Of a DNA stretch of 10,910 nucleotides, positions 5,158-10,910 are shown one piece after another. Within the stretch, counting starts at the first letter, position 1. Each line of letters opens with the position of its first letter. Source of the stretch: JAXIHJ01 sp034189755 (GTDB taxonomy: Bacteria; Planctomycetota; Phycisphaerae; SM23-33); the NCBI GenBank assembly GCA_034189755.1, contig JAXIHJ010000043.1, forward strand, positions 1-10,910, read 5' to 3'. Below the pieces are notes generated by a model. That model was not told where the DNA came from and did no database searches. It worked only from the letters and a program-made list of their open reading frames with translations. A program made the translations under genes and the position numbers.

Positions 5158-7827
5158 TTAGAGAAGTTCTTTCAGTTTCTTGTAGTCTGTTTTTCCGGCG
5201 CCCATTACCGGAATCTCATCCGCGTGGACGACGCGACGAATGTTGTGCAAGGGCGAGAACCCCTCGGCCCGGATCAACCGGTTCGCCTCCTGACGAATTT
5301 CATCCTGTTCCATCGAGCCTTCCGCCGCCGCCGTTGTAAACAGCACCAACTCAGGTCGTGCTTCGGAGCTGGTGGCCTCGACGGCGATTGTCGGCCCGGT
5401 CTCCCGCGGCGCATAATGCCGGCAGAGCACCGACTCGATCGCCGGCAGGGAGATCATTTCTCCGCCTATCTTGACAAATCGCTTCAGTCGGCCGAGGAAA
5501 GTGAGCACCCCATCGGCATCCTCGCTTACCAGGTCGCCGGTCCGATACCATTGCTCGCCTTCGAATGCGACGAAGGGCCGGGCGCCTTCGGAACTCATGT
5601 ATCCTTCAAAAACGCTCGGGCCGCGAACCAGCAGCACGCCCATATCGCCGGGCTGAACTTGCCGTAAGGTTTCGGCGTGCACTACGACATATTCCAGCGA
5701 CGGCAGGACCTTGCCGATGGTAAAAGGCCGGGGGGCGGCTTCTTCGCTGACCGATATAATCGGCGAACACTCGGTAACGCCGTAGCCTTCAAGAACGACC
5801 GCCTGCGGGCATCGGCTCACCAGGGCGGAGTACACACGTTCAGGGCACTTTTCCGCGCCGGTTACCGCCAGTCGAAGCGAACGGAGTTCATCGCCGCAAG
5901 CCGCACGCACGATCCCGCCAAGGAACGTCGGCGTGCCGATCAGCAGGCTTGGGCGGTAGGCCTTTATGATCTGCACCAGGCCCGCCGCGTCGTTGGGGTT
6001 CGCATGATGCACCACTGGCATCCCGCAGCAAAGCGGCAGCAGCACGCCGACCGTCAGGCCAAATGAATGAAACGGCGGCAAAATGCCAGCCAGTCGTTCG
6101 TCCCGCCGAATACTTATCACCTGAAGCACGTCGCGCAGGTTCGTCAGCAGGTTCGTGTGGCTTAGCGGCACGACCTTCGGCATGGACTCCGAGCCGCTGG
6201 TAAACAAAATGACGGCCGGTTCGGATACCTCCTTACCCGCCCGGTCGCAGACGCCCTCCAGGCAGGCCCAGCCTCGCCGGCCAAAACGGCTGCGCAACCA
6301 GGCCCACAACCTTTTGGCCAATGGAATCTTCCCGACGAACGTCTCAAGCATAACCAGCCGGCCCTCGACCTGGCCCAGATCGACCCCCTGCGACCGAAGC
6401 TTATCGAGAAGCGCCTGTGCCGTAAGCACCCGCCGTACGTCTGCGACTTCCAGCGTGTGGAGAATGTTCCTTGCGCCGACTGTCCAGTTGACCATTACCG
6501 GCGTCTTGTCGGCAAAGAGCGTTGCCAGGTAGACGATGTCGGCTGTAACGCCGGCCGGCAGCATGATGCCAAGACGCCGGCCCGGCAAGTCGGAGATCTC
6601 GTCTTTGAGCAGCATGATCGCCAGTATGAGATCGCGATATGTCTTAACACCGCTGCTCTGGTCGGCGCATGCGGGCCGGTCGGGCGTGCGGCTGGCCTGG
6701 GCCCAAAACGCCTCCATGACGGTCCCGCCATCGGAAATTGAGACGCTCCGGTCGTCGGCCAGATCGGAAAACCATTTCTGCGGCACGGGCATCAACTCGG
6801 CGGGATGAGAAATAAACGACTCGCCACATGCCCCCAGCATCACGTCGCCGACGGTCAACAGCGAATCGACGTCGCCACCGGCAAAGCCGAACTCCCTGCC
6901 GAGAAACACCAGCAGGTCGGCCCGGGCCAAACTGTCCAGCCCGAGATCTCGCGCGAGCAGGTCGGTCTCGTGAATCGCCCGCTTGCCCGATAGTTCGCGC
7001 AGGTATTCAGTCAGGATTTGTCGCGTGGCTTGGGGTACGGCCTCGGCATGGCCGGCGGCTTGCCGCAATGCCGGCGCGGGCGGCCGGCGTGGGGCGCCTC
7101 GCCGCCAAATCGTGAAAGGAACGTATGTGTTGAGCTGCACACCGGTATTGTAGAATTCTTCCAGGTAGCGGTTCAGAGCCGTTCGATCGTCCTCTCGCGG
7201 CAGGTCGTCCGGCTCGCGAAATTCGATGGTTACCTCACGGCGCGGCGCGAAAAAGACACCGCTGGCCAGCAGCGATACGACCCCTTTCCTCAGGAGGTGG
7301 GCGACGTTCGGCTCCCTGCCGCCGGCCCATGAAAACCCGCTGCCCCACAGCCCGCTGGTCCGCACCAGAACGACCCGCACCTGCGGCGCCTGCCTGAGAA
7401 TCGTCTCGACTGCGCTGTTGCCGCCGAGTTCTTCGGTTCCATGCCGGCTAATCCGGCCGGCCGGGTACAGCAGCAGGTTTCGGCCGTTCCTGAGTTGCTC
7501 GATACACTCGCCCAGACCGCGTGCAACCTCGTCCCGGCCGCCCGGGCCATGCCTGGCCAGGTCGGGTATCGGCTGGACACCGATCCGGCCGGCCACCCAG
7601 CGAATGAAAAATCGATCGATCCGATTCCGGTCCGCCAGGGCCAGCGGCGAAAACCGCTCATACAGCATCGACATCAGGATGACCGGATCAATCAGGGCCG
7701 GATGATTAGGCAAAAAAACGATACCGGTTGCACCCCTTCGGCCGATCTCCTCCAGCCCGCGAACGCGAATCCGGTATCGCAGCCAAAGTACCCACCTGGT
7801 AATTGAAAATAATATGCGGTTGATCAT
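5158..7827 (-). CDS. Fused acyltransferase / acyl carrier / AMP-forming acyl-activating enzyme (Aas-like)
   Basis: An 889-residue protein with three domains. Residues about 1-230 are a PlsC-type acyltransferase with NHPALID (41-47, the H-x4-D catalytic motif) and LLYPAGRISRHG (119-130, in place of the FPEGTRS substrate motif). Residues about 265-335 are an acyl carrier domain with DLGLDSL, where S299 should carry phosphopantetheine. Residues about 365-889 are an AMP-forming adenylation domain: LFTSGSESMPK (541-551, phosphate loop), GYGVTE (681-686), YRTGD (761-765), the GRLKRFVKIGGE hinge and a final PVMGAGKTDYKK with the catalytic Lys at 879. E. coli Aas has the acyltransferase and synthetase parts but uses a separate ACP; here the carrier is built in. 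It likely reacylates lysophospholipids at the inner membrane using fatty acids it activates itself. The start at 7827 is preferred because the longer frame begins inside tRNA-Ser(CGA). The gene begins only 35 bp after the tRNA, with no good ribosome binding site and no terminator between. Confidence 0.92.
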   Translation of the reverse strand: MINRILFSITRWVLWLRYRIRVRGLEEIGRRGATGIVFLPNHPALIDPVILMSMLYERFSPLALADRNRIDRFFIRWVAGRIGVQPIPDLARHGPGGRDEVARGLGECIEQLRNGRNLLLYPAGRISRHGTEELGGNSAVETILRQAPQVRVVLVRTSGLWGSGFSWAGGREPNVAHLLRKGVVSLLASGVFFAPRREVTIEFREPDDLPREDDRTALNRYLEEFYNTGVQLNTYVPFTIWRRGAPRRPPAPALRQAAGHAEAVPQATRQILTEYLRELSGKRAIHETDLLARDLGLDSLARADLLVFLGREFGFAGGDVDSLLTVGDVMLGACGESFISHPAELMPVPQKWFSDLADDRSVSISDGGTVMEAFWAQASRTPDRPACADQSSGVKTYRDLILAIMLLKDEISDLPGRRLGIMLPAGVTADIVYLATLFADKTPVMVNWTVGARNILHTLEVADVRRVLTAQALLDKLRSQGVDLGQVEGRLVMLETFVGKIPLAKRLWAWLRSRFGRRGWACLEGVCDRAGKEVSEPAVILFTSGSESMPKVVPLSHTNLLTNLRDVLQVISIRRDERLAGILPPFHSFGLTVGVLLPLCCGMPVVHHANPNDAAGLVQIIKAYRPSLLIGTPTFLGGIVRAACGDELRSLRLAVTGAEKCPERVYSALVSRCPQAVVLEGYGVTECSPIISVSEEAAPRPFTIGKVLPSLEYVVVHAETLRQVQPGDMGVLLVRGPSVFEGYMSSEGARPFVAFEGEQWYRTGDLVSEDADGVLTFLGRLKRFVKIGGEMISLPAIESVLCRHYAPRETGPTIAVEATSSEARPELVLFTTAAAEGSMEQDEIRQEANRLIRAEGFSPLHNIRRVVHADEIPVMGAGKTDYKKLKELL

Positions 7828-7862
7828 GCCGCGTCTTCTGTTGACGGTACGGCCTGTATAAA

Positions 7863-7947
<85 letters not shown>

Positions 7948-7963
7948 GGGCTGCGTCGTGCGA

Positions 7964-7992
7964 ATTGTACGCCTCGCGCCCGCCGGCCGCAA
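7964..7992 (-). promoter_or_regulatory. Promoter of tRNA-Ser(CGA)
   Basis: On the minus strand, TTGCGG (7987-7992) and TACAAT (7964-7969) are 17 bp apart and end 16 bp before the tRNA. As no terminator separates the tRNA from the acyl-activating enzyme gene, this may also be the promoter for that gene. Confidence 0.55.
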
Positions 7993-8014
7993 GGTTCCCA
8001 AAGTTTGATTCAAC

Positions 8015-8046
8015 TTGTTGCTGCCGAAGCAACGACTTAACATATA
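8015..8046 (+). promoter_or_regulatory. Possible promoter of the Tad locus
   Basis: TTGTTG (8015-8020) with TAACAT (8038-8043), or TTGCTG (8018-8023) with CATATA (8041-8046), both have 17-bp spacers and lie about 30 bp before the ATPase start. A 6-bp hairpin GTTGCT-GCCGA-AGCAAC (8017-8033) overlaps the -35 region and could be a regulator site. The matches are weak. Confidence 0.35.
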
Positions 8047-8072
8047 GAAGGTTCGCAGGGACGGAAAGCACA

Positions 8073-9185
8073 ATGGCGAAAGCGAATATTTTCGAGGCGA
8101 CGATCGACCATTTCCTGGCGCCGATACTGCCTTTTTTGCGAGACCCGGCCGTTTCGGAAATCATGGTCAATGCGCCTGGGGAAATCTACGTTGAGCGCGC
8201 CGGCCGGCTCGTCAAGACCGACGCGGTGTTCGAGGACGAAGAGGCCCTGATGGCGGCTGTGAACAACGTGCTTCAGTACACCGGCAAGCGGCTGACCGGT
8301 GACCGGCCCCTGATAGACTCGCGCCTGCCTGACGGAAGCCGGGTGCACGTGGTGCTGTCGCCGCTGTGCCGCACCGGCGTGTGCATGACCATCCGCAAGT
8401 TTTCCAAGGCCATGTTCGACGCCGAACACCTGCTGGAGCTTGGCTCATGGACGCCGCAGGCGATGGAATATCTCAAAATCTGCGTCCAGGCCGCCAAAAA
8501 TATCCTCGTAGCCGGCGGCACGTCCAGCGGCAAGACCTCGCTTCTGAACGTGCTCAGCGGTTTTATTCCGGCCAATCAGCGAATCGTGGTTATAGAGGAC
8601 TCATCCGAGCTTGAGTTGCAGCAGAACCACGTCGTCGCGCTGGAGACTCGCCCGCCGGACCGCTGGGGCCGTGGCGAGGTAACCATACGCGACTTGTTCC
8701 GGTCTTCGCTGCGGCTTAGGCCTGACCGCGTCATTATCGGCGAGGTGCGTGGCGGCGAGGCGCTGGAGATGATCCAGGCCATGACATCCGGGCACGCCGG
8801 CAGCATGTCCACCCTGCACGCCAACGTCGCGATGGACGCGCTTAACCGCCTGGAGACACTGGCGATAATGAACAAGGTCGAGCTGCCGCTGCACGCGCTA
8901 AGGTCGCAGATCGCCTCAGCCATCGACGTTATCGTGCAGGTTACGCGCTTCAACGACGGCCGGCGCGGGCTGACCCAGGTCTCCGAGGTGCTGCCGCTGA
9001 CAGATGACGGGCGGTACAACTTGCAGGACATGTTCATCTACGAGCTTGACGCCGGCGCCGAGGGCAAGGCCGGACGCGGCTCGCTGAAATGGACACAATG
9101 CCGCTCCAGCTTCGCCGACGAGCCGAAGGTCCGCATACTCCGGGATTCATGGGACCTGACGAGTAAAATCTTTTCGGGCGGTTAA
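8073..9185 (+). CDS. cpaF: Tad (Flp pilus) assembly ATPase, CpaF/TadA family
   Basis: A 370-residue secretion ATPase. The N-terminal part has DPAVSEIMVNAPGEIYVERAGRL, the usual CpaF opening after a short helix. The RecA-like core has Walker A GGTSSGKT (148-155), the Asp box VVIEDSSEL (172-180), Walker B DRVIIGEVRGGEAL (218-231) and the His box GHAGSMSTLHAN (240-251). Arginines in ETRP and in SSLRLRPDR match the family's arginine fingers. By family knowledge it works as a cytoplasmic hexamer that powers Flp pilin assembly through the TadB/TadC platform. It lacks the long N-terminal extension of many CpaF proteins. The frame is open upstream to 7965, but homology starts near the ATG at 8073. 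It is first in a tight plus-strand operon; the next gene starts 11 bp later. Other ATPase-linked parts (TadZ, secretin) do not lie upstream here. Confidence 0.95.
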   Translation: MAKANIFEATIDHFLAPILPFLRDPAVSEIMVNAPGEIYVERAGRLVKTDAVFEDEEALMAAVNNVLQYTGKRLTGDRPLIDSRLPDGSRVHVVLSPLCRTGVCMTIRKFSKAMFDAEHLLELGSWTPQAMEYLKICVQAAKNILVAGGTSSGKTSLLNVLSGFIPANQRIVVIEDSSELELQQNHVVALETRPPDRWGRGEVTIRDLFRSSLRLRPDRVIIGEVRGGEALEMIQAMTSGHAGSMSTLHANVAMDALNRLETLAIMNKVELPLHALRSQIASAIDVIVQVTRFNDGRRGLTQVSEVLPLTDDGRYNLQDMFIYELDAGAEGKAGRGSLKWTQCRSSFADEPKVRILRDSWDLTSKIFSGG

Positions 9186-9196
9186 AAGGCGCGCCT

Positions 9197-9382
9197 ATGG
9201 ACAGGACGTCGGACAACACGTGCCGGTTCGGTTGCGACCAGACCGGCCAGACGACCGTCGAATGGGCACTGCTGCTGGCGTGTTTTGCCCTGCCCATGGC
9301 CTATGTCTTCGGCTTGCTGCTGTCGATCCTGGCGGAGTACTACCGAATGGTTACGTTTCTGGAAACCCTGCCGATGCCGTAG
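9197..9382 (+). CDS. Small Flp-like prepilin, atypical
   Basis: A 61-residue protein with a short hydrophilic leader (two cysteines, C9 and C13) ending GQTTVEWALLLACFALP, then one membrane helix and a short tail. The Flp prepilin processing rule is Gly followed by a Glu at mature position 5 and Tyr at 6. Here the order is G17, then QTTV, E22, W23, so Glu-5 is kept and Tyr-6 is Trp. It would be cut after G17 by the TadV peptidase encoded 300 bp downstream. The AAAGG near 9184 serves as ribosome binding site. It may be a minor pilin or a tip or initiator form beside the clear major pilin that follows; a short TadE-like role is also possible. Confidence 0.72.
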   Translation: MDRTSDNTCRFGCDQTGQTTVEWALLLACFALPMAYVFGLLLSILAEYYRMVTFLETLPMP

Positions 9383-9439
9383 AGGCTTCGGCGGGGCGCA
9401 ACGAAAAGCGATTGGCCTGAGAAGGAAAGGGAATCGAGC

Positions 9440-9661
9440 ATGATAAAGAACTTTGCATTGCGAATGAGCCGCCGGCTTAAGGCTCTGCACCGCGACGAAC
9501 AGGGCGCCGACATGGTGGAATACATCCTGGTCATCGCCGCGGTCGCACTACCGCTGTTGCTGGTGGTTATCTGGTTCTGGAAGGATATCTCCAAGTGGGT
9601 CGGTGAGATCTACGAGGATATCCGAGGCGGGTCTGAGGGCACCGACCCGGCGGACCTGTAA
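9440..9661 (+). CDS. flp: Flp-type major prepilin
   Basis: A 73-residue protein with a basic leader, then EQGADMVEYILVIAAVALPLLLVVIWFW. The predicted TadV cut is after G22, giving a mature pilin with Glu at 5 and Tyr at 6 (ADMVEY), the defining mark of type IVb Flp pilins. After the helix comes a short amphipathic segment (KDISKWVGEIYEDIRGG) and an acidic tail. The strong purine-rich AAGGAAAGGG (9422-9431) before the ATG suggests high expression, as expected for a pilus subunit. A 57-bp gap separates it from the previous gene, and 23 bp separate it from the peptidase gene. Confidence 0.93.
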   Translation: MIKNFALRMSRRLKALHRDEQGADMVEYILVIAAVALPLLLVVIWFWKDISKWVGEIYEDIRGGSEGTDPADL

Positions 9662-9684
9662 GTGCGTACGTCGGAGGGGCCGAC

Positions 9685-10263
9685 ATGTGGCCGGTGATTG
9701 CCGAAAAGTGGCATGTGGGCGTTCTGGCCGTCGTACTGCTCGTAGCCGCGGTGACGGACCTGCGGTCGGGCAAGGTTTATAACTGGCTGACCTACCCGGC
9801 GATAGTAATCGCCCTGGCCGTTCATACGCTGGCCGGCGGACTGGCCGGCGGAGATAAGGCCATCGGGCTTGCCGGTTCGCTGGGCGGGCTGGCGATGGGT
9901 TTTTTGCCGCTGTTGGTTGCCTGGCTGGCGGGCGGCATCGGCGGCGGCGACGCGAAGCTCATGGGCGCCGTTGGCGCGCTGGCCGGCTGGCGATTTGCAC
10001 TGGCGGCGATGTTCTACGGCTTTATCGTCGCCGCAGTCATGGCCGTGATCGTCATGATTGCAAGGCGCATCACGTGGCGGACGATAAAACGAGTTGTGCG
10101 GTTCGGCCTGCTCCTGCTGACGCCGAGCAGACCGGCCGACCCCGCCGCCGCCGACAGCCCGAAGATACCGTTCGGCCTGGCGCTGTGCATCGGCTCGGCG
10201 GCAGCGCTTGTGGAAATAATCTTCCGCGGCACCGTGGCCGGCAAACTGATGCTGGGAATATGA
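9685..10263 (+). CDS. tadV: Prepilin peptidase, A24 family (TadV/CpaA)
   Basis: A 192-residue integral membrane aspartic peptidase. Its first active-site Asp is D25 in AAVTDLRSGKVYNWLTYP; the second is D89 in GGIGGGDAKLMG, the family's GxGD-type signature. About six hydrophobic helices are seen. It lacks the cysteine-rich N-methylase domain of PilD, as expected for the short TadV/CpaA type. It should process the two Flp-type prepilins just upstream and the TadE-like protein just downstream. The ribosome binding site CGGAGGGG (9672-9679) is strong, and its first seven bases are an exact complement of the loops of the candidate small RNA at 3991-4078. The next gene starts 4 bp after the stop. 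Confidence 0.95.
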   Translation: MWPVIAEKWHVGVLAVVLLVAAVTDLRSGKVYNWLTYPAIVIALAVHTLAGGLAGGDKAIGLAGSLGGLAMGFLPLLVAWLAGGIGGGDAKLMGAVGALAGWRFALAAMFYGFIVAAVMAVIVMIARRITWRTIKRVVRFGLLLLTPSRPADPAAADSPKIPFGLALCIGSAAALVEIIFRGTVAGKLMLGI

Positions 10264-10267
10264 CAAT

Positions 10268-10910
10268 ATGCCAAGAGGCGAGAGACATCGCAGCGCAGCA
10301 ACGGCCAAAAGCCCAGCCATGGCTATGGCTGGGCTGGGCGGAGGACTTTGTGCAGGTGCGCTATGGCTGGGCCGCGCCTCCGCGGGCCGTTTGTTCGTTA
10401 CCTGTGCGATTGTGGCGATTGCGTCTGTGGTGTTTCTGGCGGTAATCGGTGCGGTCCTTCTGCGCCTGGGCGCTGCACGGCGCAGCCGGCCCGGCGGCCA
10501 GGAAGGCGCAGCCATCATCGAGTTCGCCCTGGCGCTGCCGATTGCACTGATGCTCGTGCTGATCATGATTCAGTCGACCCTGTTGATGGCCGGGCAGTTG
10601 TGCGTCAACTACGCCGCGTTCTGTGCCGCGAGAAGCGCCGTGGTATACGTTCCGGCCGACAACAGTCCAGGCGAGCCGCCGCTCGTCGTGGCCGAGACGG
10701 TCGCCTCCGCCAAGCTGCTGCGGATAAAGTCGGCCGCCGTCTGGGCCGTCATGCCGATATCAAGCAGCCACGCCGACCTGCCCGAAGCCGACGTGGCCGA
10801 ACTTACCGAAGGGCTGGAACGGTTCTTTCGCCTGTACGGCCAGGACTCGCCGACGTGGGTCAGCAGGCACCTTGCCCGAAAGATGGCCTACGCCGCCGAC
10901 CACACGGAAG
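10268..10910 (+). CDS. TadE-like pseudopilin with an extra N-terminal membrane segment, 3' partial
   Basis: The frame is open from ATG 10268 to the window end (214 codons seen). The diagnostic part is GGQEGAAIIEFALALPIAL at about residues 75-93: the TadE signal with a Gly, then Glu at mature position 5 and Phe at 6, followed by a hydrophobic helix and NYAAFCAARSAVVYVP, typical of TadE. Before it lies an unusual stretch of about 75 residues: a basic N-terminus, a Gly/Ala-rich part and a separate hydrophobic helix (LFVTCAIVAIASVVFLAVIG). Ordinary TadE proteins start shortly before the signal. The start could lie further downstream, for example at the ATGs at 10319 or 10325, but any start before the first helix keeps the extra segment. 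The 4-bp gap after the peptidase shows tight coupling. The product would be a minor pseudopilin matured by TadV. Confidence 0.82.
   Translation, partial: MPRGERHRSAATAKSPAMAMAGLGGGLCAGALWLGRASAGRLFVTCAIVAIASVVFLAVIGAVLLRLGAARRSRPGGQEGAAIIEFALALPIALMLVLIMIQSTLLMAGQLCVNYAAFCAARSAVVYVPADNSPGEPPLVVAETVASAKLLRIKSAAVWAVMPISSSHADLPEADVAELTEGLERFFRLYGQDSPTWVSRHLARKMAYAADHTE
10310..10335 (+). other. Perfect hairpin in the 5' part of the TadE-like gene
   Basis: AGCCCAGCCAT (10310-10320) and ATGGCTGGGCT (10325-10335) form an 11-bp perfect stem with a GGCT loop. Part of it recurs nearby (GCTATGGCTGGGC at 10322-10334 and again about 40 bp on). It lies 42 bp inside the reading frame, or just before it if translation starts later. 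It could slow ribosomes or mark a processing site between pilin and later genes. Confidence 0.5.

Noticed and set aside
9610..10566. Minus-strand open frame of 318 codons opposite tadV
   Set aside because: The plus strand encodes an A24 peptidase with both active-site Asp motifs; the antisense product is low-complexity and rich in Arg, Ala, Gln and His.

Overview
This window most resembles a chromosomal segment of a moderately GC-rich Planctomycetota bacterium, probably of the Phycisphaerae type. The main clue is the pseudopilin-like protein at 1223-1918. Its N-terminus (NAFTLIELLVVIAIIALL, then ILLPSLNKARE) and its RHG...LLADWSV C-terminal motif are typical of the large prepilin-like families of that group. 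Taxonomy is inferred from family style only.

Layout. 1-757 (+) is the 3' part of a response-regulator-type diguanylate cyclase, followed by two hairpins. 934-1918 (+) holds a small ribbon-helix-helix/zinc-knuckle protein and a pseudopilin-like protein, probably one operon. 1915-3554 (-) holds a COG2231-type endonuclease III homologue and, upstream of it, an EamA-family transporter. tRNA-Ser(GGA) lies at 3705-3789 (+). The 0.5 kb after it has no protein gene I accept. It does contain a convincing minus-strand structured RNA (3991-4078) with two hairpins that show the same C-rich loop, ending in a stem plus eight U. Next comes a strong sigma-70-like promoter (4171-4198) for a two-gene (+) unit: a coiled-coil lipoprotein and a 43-residue cysteine-rich microprotein, closed by a strong terminator at 5103-5138. 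5158-7827 (-) encodes a fused acyltransferase / acyl carrier / acyl-activating enzyme, read directly downstream of tRNA-Ser(CGA) (7863-7947, -). 8073 to the window end (+) is the start of a Tad (Flp pilus) locus: CpaF/TadA ATPase, two Flp-type prepilins, a TadV/CpaA prepilin peptidase and a TadE-like protein cut by the window edge.

How the parts work together. The Tad genes form a clear machine: ATPase, pilin substrates, the peptidase that matures them and a minor pseudopilin. The secretin, TadB/C platform and TadZ are not in the window. The two serine tRNAs share identical acceptor stems and 3' flanks and lie in opposite orientation. The fused lipid enzyme appears able to load an acyl group on its own carrier domain and pass it to a lysophospholipid. 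The least explained object is the minus-strand RNA at about 4 kb. Its repeated loop UCUCCCUCCG is an anti-Shine-Dalgarno sequence, and it can pair with the ribosome binding site of the prepilin peptidase gene in this same window.
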